Assembly (NCBI GenBank): GCA_003221695.1
Contig: QHSX01000066.1
Coordinates: forward strand, 1-52,202
Source: Candidatus Rokuibacteriota bacterium
GTDB taxonomy: Bacteria; Methylomirabilota; Methylomirabilia; Rokubacteriales; CSP1-6
DNA: 52,202 bases
Direction of reading: 5' to 3'
Every line of letters starts with the position of its first letter. Within the stretch, counting starts at the first letter, position 1. A model generated the notes under the pieces. That model did not search any database. It saw only the letters and a program-made list of their open reading frames with translations, and was not told the DNA's origin. Shown in pieces: positions 24,716-33,026 of the stretch. The position numbers and the translations under genes are program-made.

Positions 24716-24721
24716 ATTAAT

Positions 24722-25507
24722 CTACAGCAGGTCGGCGCGCAGCACCGTGACGGCCTGGCCGCCGAGCTTGACCCGGTCGCCCACGACGCGGACGCGGACG
24801 ACACCGCCGCGGGCGGAGGCCTGGTAGGCGAGGAGCTCAGACTTCCCGAGCCGTGCGCTCCAGAACGGGCCGAGCGCGCAGTGGGACGAGCCCGTCACGG
24901 GATCCTCCGCGATCCCCGAGCCCGGCGCGAAGAATCGCGAGGCGAAGTCGTAGGGGTCCGACGCGCGGCTCGTGACGATCACGCCGCGCACCGGGAGCTT
25001 CGCGAGCGCGGCGTGGTCCGGCGTGAGACCCCGCACGGTCTCCTCGGAGTCGAGCTCGACGAGATAGTCGAACTGGTTCCGGCCGACGTACTTGGGCGCC
25101 GTGCCGAGGGCCTCGGCGAGGCCGGCGGGCGCCGGTGTCGGCGCCTCGGACTTCGCGGGAAAGTCGAGCTCGATCCAGGCGCCGCGCCGGTCGGCGGTGA
25201 GGAGGCCGCTCTTCGTGTGGAACCGCGCCTGGCGGTCGCGCGGGAGGTCGCTATCCTCCCACAGCACGTGGGCGCTCGCGAGGGTCGCGTGGCCGCAGAG
25301 CGCCACCTCGACCGTGGGCGTGAACCAGCGAAGGCTCCACCCGTCGGGCGCGCCGTGGAGGAAGGCCGTCTCGGACAGGTTCATCTCCCGCGCGACGTCC
25401 TGCATCCACCGCTCGTCGCGCGGCGCGGGCAAGACGCAGACGGCCGCGGGGTTCCCCCGGAACGGCGTGTCGGTAAACGCGTCGACGTGGACGACGCGGA
25501 GCCCCAC
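24722..25507 (-). CDS. PhzF family isomerase/epimerase-like protein
   Basis: A 261-aa protein of the PhzF family, whose fold resembles diaminopimelate epimerase. N-terminal VVHVDAFTDTPFRGNPAAV contains the family GNPAAV, followed by LSETAFLHG with the catalytic-type Glu, VALCGHATLASAH, and C-terminal GSGIAEDPVTGSSHCALGP. All are PhzF landmarks. The best start is GTG 25507; no ATG lies near the conserved N-terminus, and upstream readings have no similarity. True phenazine synthesis is not implied, as no phz genes are near; most members are isomerases of unknown substrate. Confidence 0.85.
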   Translation of the reverse strand: MGLRVVHVDAFTDTPFRGNPAAVCVLPAPRDERWMQDVAREMNLSETAFLHGAPDGWSLRWFTPTVEVALCGHATLASAHVLWEDSDLPRDRQARFHTKSGLLTADRRGAWIELDFPAKSEAPTPAPAGLAEALGTAPKYVGRNQFDYLVELDSEETVRGLTPDHAALAKLPVRGVIVTSRASDPYDFASRFFAPGSGIAEDPVTGSSHCALGPFWSARLGKSELLAYQASARGGVVRVRVVGDRVKLGGQAVTVLRADLL

Positions 25508-25616
25508 GGGGGATGAGTGTACTCCGTCTTGCTCCGGGGTTCTCCTTCGTCTACGCTCACGTCGACGAGCAGAGACCGTCCGACCCCATCGTCCGAGCCG
25601 GTCACGGGAGACAGTC

Positions 25617-26687
25617 ATGGAGCAGAAGCTCGACAAGCAGCGGATCCAGGAGTTCGCGCGGAAGCTGTTTGGGTTCTACACGAGTGGCGTGCTGACCCTG
25701 ATGGTGGACGTCGGCTACAAGACGGGGCTGTTCGAGGCTGCCGCGAAGGGCCCGGGCACGAGCGAGGCCATCGCCGCCAGGGCGGGCCTCGACGAGCGCT
25801 ACGTCCGCGAGTGGCTCTGCGCCCTCGCCGCGGGCGGTGTCTTCGAGTACGATGCCGCTCTGCGGGCGTTTTCTTTGCCACCGGAACACGCCGTCTGCCT
25901 CACGGGAACATCGAGCCGGAACCTCGCCGCCGGCAGCCAGGGCCTGCCGATGCTCGCGGCGCGACTTCCTCGAATCGTCGAGTGCTTTCGGAACGGCGGC
26001 GGCGTCCCGTACTCGGAGTACCGGCCGGATTTCACCGACTTCATGGACGCCTCCTGGCGTCTCCTGTACGACGGGCTGCTGATCAAGGGCTTCCTGCCGA
26101 CCGCCAAGGGACTGCCCGAGCGGCTCGAGCGGGGGATCCGCGTGGCCGACCTCGGGTGCGGGACCGGCCACGCGATCAACCTGATGGCCCGGCACTATCC
26201 CCATTCGACCTTCGTCGGCTACGACCTCGGCGAAGACGCCGTCGCGCGGGCGCGGGCCGAGGCGGACCAGATGGGGCTGCCGAACGCGCGCTTCGAGGTT
26301 CTCGACGTCGCCCGGCTGCCCGCCGAGCCGAAGTTCGATCTGATCACGTCCTTCGACGCGATCCACGACCAGCGCGACCCTGCGACGGTGCTCCGGCGCG
26401 CCGCGGGCGCTCTCGCACCCGATGGCGTCTACCTCATGATCGAGCCCAGGGCGTCGAGCAACCTCGAGGACAACATCGGCCGCCCCTTCACGCCGTACCT
26501 GTACGGGGTGAGCGTGCTGCACTGCATGACCGTGTCGCTCGCCGAGGGAGGCGCAGGGCTGGGCACCGCGTGGGGCGTGGAGACGGCGCGACGCATGCTC
26601 GACGCGGCGGGCTTCAAGTCCGTCGAGGTGGTGGACGCGCCGGGCCCCCAGAACAGCATCTTCGTCTGCCGGCTCGAGGTGCGGTAG
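25617..26687 (+). CDS. Class I SAM-dependent methyltransferase with N-terminal winged helix
   Basis: A 356-aa protein. Residues about 20-100 form a winged-helix/dimerisation-like region (LDERYVREWLCALAAGGVF), and the Rossmann core begins with VADLGCGTGHA at about residue 175, then VGYDLGEDAV and FDLITSFDAIHD. This layout resembles Rv2258c-type and O-methyltransferase-like enzymes acting on small molecules. The start is ATG 25617 with GGGAG upstream. It heads a plus-strand group with a FIST protein and a second methyltransferase. Substrate unknown. Confidence 0.83.
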   Translation: MEQKLDKQRIQEFARKLFGFYTSGVLTLMVDVGYKTGLFEAAAKGPGTSEAIAARAGLDERYVREWLCALAAGGVFEYDAALRAFSLPPEHAVCLTGTSSRNLAAGSQGLPMLAARLPRIVECFRNGGGVPYSEYRPDFTDFMDASWRLLYDGLLIKGFLPTAKGLPERLERGIRVADLGCGTGHAINLMARHYPHSTFVGYDLGEDAVARARAEADQMGLPNARFEVLDVARLPAEPKFDLITSFDAIHDQRDPATVLRRAAGALAPDGVYLMIEPRASSNLEDNIGRPFTPYLYGVSVLHCMTVSLAEGGAGLGTAWGVETARRMLDAAGFKSVEVVDAPGPQNSIFVCRLEVR

Positions 26688-26698
26688 GGCCCGCACCC

Positions 26699-27856
26699 GT
26701 GATCGCCGCTGGCTCGGGCCTCGCCGTCGGTGGCGCGCCGGACGACGCCGCCCTCGACGCGTCGCTCGACGCGCTCGCTGCGAGCGGCGTGGAGCGCGCG
26801 GACGTGGCGCTCGTGTTCGTGTCGAGCGACTGCGGACCGCGCGCCCACGAGCTGCTGCACGCCGTCCGTCGCACGACGGGCGCGCCCGTCGTCCTGGGCT
26901 GCAGCGGCGCGGGCGTCCTGACGGAGCGCCGCGAGGTGGAGAGGGGACCCGCGGTGGCCGTCCTCGTGGTGACGGACGAGCGGCTCGTGGTGACACCCTT
27001 TCTCCTCGCGGCTCAGGGGCCCGGGACAGGCGAACAGGTGGCGCAGCGGGTCGGGCAGACGGTCGCCGAAGGCGGATGCCTGGTCGTCCTCCCCGACGCG
27101 GTCGGGCTGGACCCTGGGGCGCTCCTCGACGGACTCCACGAGGCGCTCGGCTTCGTCCCCGTCGTCGGCGCGGTCGCCGCGGGCGAGCCGACGTTCGAGC
27201 TCTACGCGACCGAAGCCGTGCGGGGGGCGCTCGCCGGCGTCGCCTTCTCGGGCCTCGCGCCGATGATCGGTGTCGCGCAGGGCTGTATGCCGATCGGTGA
27301 GCCGTACGTCGTGACACGCGCCGACGGGAACGCCATCGAGCAGATCGCGGGCCGGCCCGCTCTCGAGGTCCTGGGCGACGCGATCCGGGCGCTGCCGCGA
27401 GGGGAGGAGCGGATTCGACGCGCCGGGGTCTTCGCGGGCCTCGCGATGGATCCGGCGAAATCGCCGCTCGAGCGTGGCGACTTCCTCGTGCGCAACCTCG
27501 TCGGGCTCGAGCAGGCGAGCGGAGCGGTCGTCGTCGCCGAGCGCGTGCGAGTGGGGCAGACCGTCCAGTTCCAGATCCGCGACGCCGAGGCGTCGCGCGA
27601 GGACCTCACCGCGACGCTCGAGACGCTGGCGCGGCGCCTCGGCGGCCGCCGCCCCGCGTTTGGCGCTTACTTCGACTGCGCGGGGCGCGGGCAGGGGCTC
27701 TTCGGCGTCGCCGACCACGACGTGACGCTGATCCGGAAGCACCTCGGCGAGTTTCCGCTCGTCGGGTTCTTCGGCAACGGCGAGTTCGCGCCCGTCGGCC
27801 GCCGGAACTTCTTTCACAACTACACGGGCGCCCTCGTCGTGTTCCCGGCGACCTGA
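26699..27856 (+). CDS. FIST N- and C-domain signal/ligand-sensing protein
   Basis: A 385-aa protein with the FIST N domain (residues about 20-215; ADVALVFVSSDCG, VVLGCSGAGVLT, FVPVVGAVAAGEP) and the FIST C domain (about 215-365; LEVLGDAIRALP, FLVRNLVGLEQASGAVVV, GAYFDCAGRGQGLFG). FIST proteins are thought to bind small ligands such as amino acids, and are often fused or linked to signalling proteins. This one stands alone. The start is GTG at 26699, 11 nt after the methyltransferase stop. A missing output domain suggests it acts through a partner. Confidence 0.83.
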   Translation: MIAAGSGLAVGGAPDDAALDASLDALAASGVERADVALVFVSSDCGPRAHELLHAVRRTTGAPVVLGCSGAGVLTERREVERGPAVAVLVVTDERLVVTPFLLAAQGPGTGEQVAQRVGQTVAEGGCLVVLPDAVGLDPGALLDGLHEALGFVPVVGAVAAGEPTFELYATEAVRGALAGVAFSGLAPMIGVAQGCMPIGEPYVVTRADGNAIEQIAGRPALEVLGDAIRALPRGEERIRRAGVFAGLAMDPAKSPLERGDFLVRNLVGLEQASGAVVVAERVRVGQTVQFQIRDAEASREDLTATLETLARRLGGRRPAFGAYFDCAGRGQGLFGVADHDVTLIRKHLGEFPLVGFFGNGEFAPVGRRNFFHNYTGALVVFPAT

Positions 27857-27859
27857 CCG

Positions 27860-28447
27860 ATGCGCGGCCTCGAGCAGATCCCCTGGCTCTACGATCCGGT
27901 CTGCGCGCTGTACGAGCTGCTGGGGCTCGACCGGTGGCGACGGTGGCTCGTCGCGGGCGCACGTGGGCTCGCGCTCGACGTGGGGTGCGGGACCGGGCGG
28001 AACCTGCCCCTCTACCGCGAGGGCGTTCGGGTCGTCGGGCTCGATCCCGCGTGGGCCTCGCTCCAACGCGCACGGCGGCGCGTGCCCCACATCGCGCTGG
28101 TCCAGGGGAGCGCGGAAGCGCTCCCGTTCAGCGACGCCACGTTCGACACGGTGGTGAGCGGCCTCACCTTCTGCAGCGTCCCGGACGCGCGGCGCGGGCT
28201 CGCCGAGGTCCGCCGTGTCCTCCGTCCGGACGGCCAGCTCCGCATGCTCGAGCACGTGCGCTCGATCACGCCGTGGAAGGCCCGGGTGCAGGACAAGATC
28301 GAGCGGTTCTGGGTCTGGCTCTCCGGCGGCTGCCACCCGAACCGCGACACCGAGCGCGCCGTCGAGGCGTCGGGGTTCGTCATCGAAGCGGACGGACAAC
28401 GGGCCAAGGGTGACATGCGCCGCTTCTCGGCGCGTCCGGCGGGCTAG
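27860..28447 (+). CDS. Class I SAM-dependent methyltransferase (UbiE/BioC-like)
   Basis: A 195-aa methyltransferase. SAM motif I is ALDVGCGTGRN (about residues 38-48), motif II VVGLDPAWASL, motif III LPFSDATFDTVVSGLTFCSVPD, then LRPDGQLRMLEHVRS. The short length and LEHVRS motif match the small methyltransferases often called UbiE/COQ5-like or methyltransferase-11. It is 3 nt from the FIST gene. Its TAG stop falls on a CTAG palindrome that also provides the stop of the converging HyfG-like gene, giving a 4-bp overlap. Confidence 0.84.
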   Translation: MRGLEQIPWLYDPVCALYELLGLDRWRRWLVAGARGLALDVGCGTGRNLPLYREGVRVVGLDPAWASLQRARRRVPHIALVQGSAEALPFSDATFDTVVSGLTFCSVPDARRGLAEVRRVLRPDGQLRMLEHVRSITPWKARVQDKIERFWVWLSGGCHPNRDTERAVEASGFVIEADGQRAKGDMRRFSARPAG

Positions 28448-30024
28448 AGATCGTTCCCTGAGTAGGAGAGGTTGAAGGACTTGTTGCAGAGCGGGAAGTC
28501 GGGGACGATGTTCTTCAGCACCGCGTACTCGAGCGCCGCCCAGTTCCTGAACGACGGGTCCACCACCTTGACCCGCGCGAGCTTCGCCGGCGTCTCGGCG
28601 GACACCCAGTGCCAGAGGGGTCCGCGCCATGCCTCCACGAGACCGAACGCATGGCCGCCCACGCTGAGGGGCGGGAGCGGCGCGCGCGTCGCCCCGTCGG
28701 GTGTGGCCGCCGCCGCGGCGCGGATGAGCCGCGCCGACTCGCGCACCTCGTCCACGCGCACCATCGTCCGCGCCCACACGTCGCCAGCCTCGTAGAGGGC
28801 CGCGCGCACCTCGAGCTCGCCGTAGGCGGCGAAGGGCGCGTCGCGCCGGAGGTCGGCGTCGATCCCACTCGCCCGTCCGACGAGCCCCACGACTTGCATC
28901 TCCCGCGCGGTGTGCGTAAAGAGCCGCCCGGTGCCCTGCAGCCGCTCGAGCACCATCGTGCTGTCCAGGCAGAGCTGCGCGACCTCGAGGAACTCGCCGA
29001 CGAGCGCCTCGACGGTCGTCGCCAGTGGGGCGAGCGGGGCGCGCTCGACCGGGCCCGTCACGCCGCCCGGCACGACCGCGCCGCGGAGCAGCCGGTGACC
29101 GGCGACCCGCTCGTTCAGCCGGAGCAGTTCCTCGCGGATCCTGAAACAGTGGGCGTGGCCGAAGGCAAAGCCCGTGTCGTTGACGATCATGCCGACGTCG
29201 GCGACGTGGTTGTAGAGGCGCTCGAGCTCGAGGAGGACGACGCGCAGCCATCGGGCGCGCGCCGGCACGTCGCCGCCGGCGAGTGCCTCGAGCGCCTGGC
29301 AGTGGGCTAGCGCGTGACCGACGCTCGTGTCGCCCGAGATGCGCTCGGCGAGCGCCGGGGTCCGATCGAGCGGCAGCGTCGCGAAGAGCTTTTCGGTGCC
29401 CTTGTGGGCGAAGCCGAGCCGCGTCTCGAGGTTCACGATCGTCTCGCCCTGGACGCTGAACCGGAAGTGGCCGGGCTCGATGATCCCGGCGTGCACCGGT
29501 CCGACCGTGATCTCGAAGATGCCTTCGCCCTCGACGCGGCGGAAGGGGAAGGGCTGGCCCTCGTCCCTGAAGTCACCGCGCGGCGTCGCGTCCCGCCGCA
29601 ACGGATGATACCCCGCGGGCCAGAACTGGTGGAGGGCGAGCCGGCGCAAGTCCGGGTGCCCGACCGGCACGAGGCCGACCATGTCGTGGATCTCGCGCTC
29701 GAACCGACTCGCCGCGAACGACCGCGTGGCGAGGGAGGGGAACCGCGCGTCCTCGGGCGCGACGGAGACGAGCACGGCAGCGCGCGGCGCGAGCGTGACG
29801 GGCGCGAAGGCATAGACGAGCGTGAAGTCGCCCGAGCTCGCGCGCGTGTCCGCCGCGGCGAGGAACTGGCAGGTCGCGCCGAGCTGCGCGAGCCGGTCCG
29901 CCAGCGCGGGAATCTCGCGGGCCGCCACACGGCACTCGAGCGCGTCGGCGGCGCGCGCCGTCACGCCGGTCGCCCCCGACTCGACGACGGCCCGCGTGAG
30001 CGCGTCGAGGGGAACCCGCGTCAT
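28444..30024 (-). CDS. HyfG/HycE-like large subunit lacking [NiFe] cysteines (Ehr-type)
   Basis: A 526-aa fusion of NuoC-like (residues about 60-165; FEREIHDMVGLVPVGHPD) and NuoD-like domains (about 170-526). The CxxC motifs that bind [NiFe] are absent: the N-terminal site reads AERISGDTSV (about residue 227) in place of the hydrogenase RxCGxC, and the C-terminal site reads DFPLCNKSF with one cysteine instead of DPCxxC. The chain therefore cannot be a hydrogenase catalytic subunit. This matches energy-converting hydrogenase-related (Ehr) complexes described as intermediates between complex I and group 4 hydrogenases. It likely couples an unknown redox or ion process to the membrane arm. Last gene of the operon; starts one base past the HyfF stop. 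Confidence 0.87.
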   Translation of the reverse strand: MTRVPLDALTRAVVESGATGVTARAADALECRVAAREIPALADRLAQLGATCQFLAAADTRASSGDFTLVYAFAPVTLAPRAAVLVSVAPEDARFPSLATRSFAASRFEREIHDMVGLVPVGHPDLRRLALHQFWPAGYHPLRRDATPRGDFRDEGQPFPFRRVEGEGIFEITVGPVHAGIIEPGHFRFSVQGETIVNLETRLGFAHKGTEKLFATLPLDRTPALAERISGDTSVGHALAHCQALEALAGGDVPARARWLRVVLLELERLYNHVADVGMIVNDTGFAFGHAHCFRIREELLRLNERVAGHRLLRGAVVPGGVTGPVERAPLAPLATTVEALVGEFLEVAQLCLDSTMVLERLQGTGRLFTHTAREMQVVGLVGRASGIDADLRRDAPFAAYGELEVRAALYEAGDVWARTMVRVDEVRESARLIRAAAAATPDGATRAPLPPLSVGGHAFGLVEAWRGPLWHWVSAETPAKLARVKVVDPSFRNWAALEYAVLKNIVPDFPLCNKSFNLSYSGNDL

Positions 30025-30025
30025 C

Positions 30026-31447
30026 TCAGCCGGCCACCACGGCCGCGATCCGGTCGAGTGCCCGGGCGAGACCGGGGGGCCACGCGAGCCCCGTGAGCAG
30101 GAGCAGCAGGAGCGCGACGACCACGGGGACCGCCGGCCACGCCCCCCGTGACGCGTGCACGGGAGGCCGCGCCGGGACGCCGTGGAGCATCGTCTGCGTC
30201 GTCCGCAGCAGCCCCGCGAACGCCAGGACGAGGAGGACCAGGCCGACCGCCGCGACGCCGACCCGGCCCTCGCGGAAGCCCGCGCCGAAGATCATCACCT
30301 CGCTCGTGAAGAGCCCGAAGGGCGGCAGGCCCATGAGCGCGAGCATCGCGGCGAGGAACGCGCCACCCGTGCGCGGCAGGGGCCCCAGCAGCCCACGCAC
30401 CGCGAGGACCTCGGCGGAGTCGTAGGCGGCGCGGATCCGCCCGGCCAGGAGGAACAGCGCCGACTTTGCGAGCGCGTGATTGGCGAGGTGCAGGAGCGCG
30501 CCGGTCACGCCCCACGCGCCCCCGAAGCCCAGGCCGAGACAGGCGATGCCGATGTGCTCGACGCTCGAGTAGGCGAGCATCCGCTTGAAGTTCTGCGAGG
30601 TCCACAGGAACAGGGCCGCGACCGCCATCGAGGCGACGCCCAGCACCAGGAGGATCCGCCGCGCGAACGCCGGCCCCGCCGCGAGGTCCACGACCGGCTT
30701 GAAGCGCAGGAGCGCGTAGACGCCGACCGCGAGGAGGACGCCCGACATGAGCGCGCTGACGGGCGCCGGCGCCTCGCTGTGCGCATCGGGGAGCCAGGTG
30801 TGCATGGGCACGAGCCCCGCCTTGGTGCCGTAGCCCACCACGAGGAAGACGAACGCCAGCTCCATGACCCGTGGCGGGAGCCTCGGCGCGACCCGGAGGA
30901 GCGTCGTCCACCGGAGCGCGTCGACCTCGTCGCTGAAGAGCTGGATGTCGGCGAAGTAGACGAGGACCGTCCCGAGGAACGCGATCGCGATGCCGACCGA
31001 GCAGATCAGGAGGTACTTGTACGCGGCCTCGAGGGAGGCGCGCGTACCCTCGAAGTTCACGAGGAAGACCGAGGCGAGGGTCGTGCCCTCGATCGCGACC
31101 CACATGAGCCCGACGTCGTCGGTGGTCACCGCAAGGAGCATCGTGAACACGAACAGGTGGAAGAGCGGGTAGAAGCGCCCCGAGGCGTAGCGCGGCGCCT
31201 CCGTCGCAGCGAGCCCGTCCACCAGACCGATGAGCATGATCATCCACGCCGACAGCGCGTCGGCGCGCAGGAAGCCGTCGAGCGCGGTCAGGACGCCGTC
31301 CATGTGGACCGCCAGGGCGACCGCCAGCGCCGCCGCGAGGGTGAGCGCCGCGGTGACCGCGTGCACGGCCGTCGCCAGGCCGCCGCGCCACCGCGCCAGC
31401 AGGAGCGCGCCCGCCAGGGGAACCGCGAGCACGACGAGGAGCATCAT
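30026..31447 (-). CDS. HyfF-like proton-conducting membrane subunit (NuoM/N type)
   Basis: A 473-aa integral membrane subunit with about 13-14 helices of the antiporter-like proton-conducting family. MWVAIEGTTLASVFLVNFEG carries the conserved TM5 glutamate, and KAGLVPMHTWLPDAHSEAPAPVSALMSG is the invariant TM7-8 region, cited in parts. FSSVEHIG-type text reads LAYSSVEHIGIACLG. The chain should move ions together with HyfB. The start is ATG 31447, overlapping the HyfE stop by four bases; a second ATG follows at once. The 720-codon open frame extending upstream to 32188 is read-through of other genes. Confidence 0.88.
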   Translation of the reverse strand: MMLLVVLAVPLAGALLLARWRGGLATAVHAVTAALTLAAALAVALAVHMDGVLTALDGFLRADALSAWMIMLIGLVDGLAATEAPRYASGRFYPLFHLFVFTMLLAVTTDDVGLMWVAIEGTTLASVFLVNFEGTRASLEAAYKYLLICSVGIAIAFLGTVLVYFADIQLFSDEVDALRWTTLLRVAPRLPPRVMELAFVFLVVGYGTKAGLVPMHTWLPDAHSEAPAPVSALMSGVLLAVGVYALLRFKPVVDLAAGPAFARRILLVLGVASMAVAALFLWTSQNFKRMLAYSSVEHIGIACLGLGFGGAWGVTGALLHLANHALAKSALFLLAGRIRAAYDSAEVLAVRGLLGPLPRTGGAFLAAMLALMGLPPFGLFTSEVMIFGAGFREGRVGVAAVGLVLLVLAFAGLLRTTQTMLHGVPARPPVHASRGAWPAVPVVVALLLLLLTGLAWPPGLARALDRIAAVVAG

Positions 31448-32085
31448 CCGCGCAGCTCCCGGAGCCGCGCCTCCTCGGTCGAGGCGTGCTCGCGGCGAAC
31501 CTGCGCGACGACGCCCTCCATGATCAGCACGACGACGAGGACGTCGAGGAAGACGCCCGCCTCGACGATGGACGGCAGGCCGTAGGTCGCCAGGATCGCG
31601 AGGGCGAAGATGCCGTTCTCGAAGACGAGGAAGCCCAGGATGTGGCCGAACGCGTCGCGGCCGGTCACGCAGAGGTAAAGGCCGATGAGCGCCATGGCGA
31701 AGGCGAGCGGGATTCCGCCCTCCGTCGGCAACTCGGTCGCCCTGTTGACGGGCAGCATGATCACGTACGCGGCCACGACCAGGACGCCCGCGACGAGGAG
31801 CGCGATGCCGGACGAGTGGCCGGGGGCGATCGGGCGCACCGGCGCGCCGGCGCCGATGCGCCAGAGCACGCGCGGGATCACCCACGCCTTGACAACCAGG
31901 AAGACGGCGCCGACCCCGAGGAGTGCCCACTTGCCCGCGAGGACGCCAATGGCGGTGGCGAGCACGGCGAGCAGCGCGGACTGGACCGCGAAGAGCCGAA
32001 GCCGGGCCGGCCAGCTCTGGCGCCAGACGAGGAGCAGCGTCGCGGTCAGACCCAGGAACGCAAGGAGATTCGCGGTGGCCGTCAT
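31444..32085 (-). CDS. HyfE-like membrane subunit (hydrogenase-4 component E, NuoK-type)
   Basis: A 213-aa membrane protein with about six or seven helices. FAMALIGLYLCVTGRDAFGHILGFLVFENGIFALAI contains the HyfE/NuoK glutamate motif (FENGIF), quoted in two parts here. The charged tail (VRREHASTEEARLRELRG) is cytoplasmic. ATGA overlap with the HyfC stop. It is part of the ion-translocating membrane arm. Confidence 0.85.
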   Translation of the reverse strand: MTATANLLAFLGLTATLLLVWRQSWPARLRLFAVQSALLAVLATAIGVLAGKWALLGVGAVFLVVKAWVIPRVLWRIGAGAPVRPIAPGHSSGIALLVAGVLVVAAYVIMLPVNRATELPTEGGIPLAFAMALIGLYLCVTGRDAFGHILGFLVFENGIFALAILATYGLPSIVEAGVFLDVLVVVLIMEGVVAQVRREHASTEEARLRELRG

Positions 32086-33026
32086 GGAACGAGGAACACC
32101 GCGGTGACGGAGAGGAGGGCGAGAGCGAACGAGCCTGCGAGGAGCTCCGGCACGCGGAAGAGCCGGAGCTTGGCGACGGTCGTTTCAAGGACCGCGAGGG
32201 CGGCGGCGAGCACGGCCAGCTTGCCGGCGAGCGCCAGGAGCCCGAGCAGGAGGGGCACCGGCTCGGCGAGGCTCGTCACGCCCCAGGGGAAGAAGAGGTT
32301 GGCGAGGAGGGTCATGAAGACGAACAGCCGCATCGCCGACGCCCATTCGACCAGGGCCAGGTACCGTCCCGAGTACTCGAGCACCATCGCCTCGTGAATC
32401 ATCGTCAGCTCGAGGTGCGTGGCCGGGTTGTCCACCGGGAGCCGTCCGGTCTCGGCCAGCATGACGATGAAGAACGCGACGAACGCGAGGAGGTGCGCCG
32501 GGTTCGCCGCGAGCAGCGGCTCGCGCGCGAGGCGCTCGACGACGTCGCCAAGGTTGATCGTCTCCGCGCGGAGTGCGAGGGCGAAGACGGCAAGGATGAT
32601 CGTCGGCTCGGCGAGCGCGGCGATCGCCACCTCACGGCTCGAGCCCATGCCGCCGAAGGCGCTGCCCGAGTCGAGCCCGGCGAGCGCCAGGAAGAAGGTC
32701 CCGAGCATGAACAGGTACATGAGGAGGATGATGTTGCCCGCGAACCCGAGCGCCGGCCGTGCCACGAGGATCGGGACGACGAGGGCCGTCACCAGCATCG
32801 TCGCGACCAGGACGTAGGGCGTCGCGCGGAAGACCCACGAGGTCGTCGTCGAGACGACCGGCTCCTTGCCGAGGAGCTTCCGGAGATCGGCGTAGGGTTG
32901 CCACGGGCTCGGGCCGCGGCGGCCGGCGAGCCGCGCCTTGAGCGTGCGCACGACGCCGACGAGCAGAGGCGCGCCCGCACCAGCGACCAGCACCTGGCCG
33001 AGGGCGATCAGGAGCGTGGCGATCAT
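32082..33026 (-). CDS. HyfC/HycD-like membrane subunit (NuoH-type)
   Basis: A 314-aa membrane protein with eight helices, equivalent to complex I NuoH and the hydrogenase anchor HycD/HyfC that links the peripheral and membrane arms. RRGPSPWQPYADLRKLLGKEP and LPVDNPATHLELTMIHEAMVLEYSG are the two diagnostic loops. The conserved acidic residues of the E-channel (AETGRLPVDNP) are present. The true start is ATG 33026, overlapping the HyfB stop by ATGA; the longer frame to 33347 lies inside HyfB. Confidence 0.88.
   Translation of the reverse strand: MIATLLIALGQVLVAGAGAPLLVGVVRTLKARLAGRRGPSPWQPYADLRKLLGKEPVVSTTTSWVFRATPYVLVATMLVTALVVPILVARPALGFAGNIILLMYLFMLGTFFLALAGLDSGSAFGGMGSSREVAIAALAEPTIILAVFALALRAETINLGDVVERLAREPLLAANPAHLLAFVAFFIVMLAETGRLPVDNPATHLELTMIHEAMVLEYSGRYLALVEWASAMRLFVFMTLLANLFFPWGVTSLAEPVPLLLGLLALAGKLAVLAAALAVLETTVAKLRLFRVPELLAGSFALALLSVTAVFLVP

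Noticed and set aside
24722-25507. Phenazine biosynthesis locus
   Set aside because: PhzF-family proteins are widespread isomerases, and no other phz gene is near.
26429-29251. A 940-codon open frame on the minus strand
   Set aside because: It is opposite well-supported methyltransferase, FIST and methyltransferase genes and crosses into HyfG out of frame. The protein is Arg/Ala/Asp-rich low-complexity text typical of an antisense frame in high-GC DNA.
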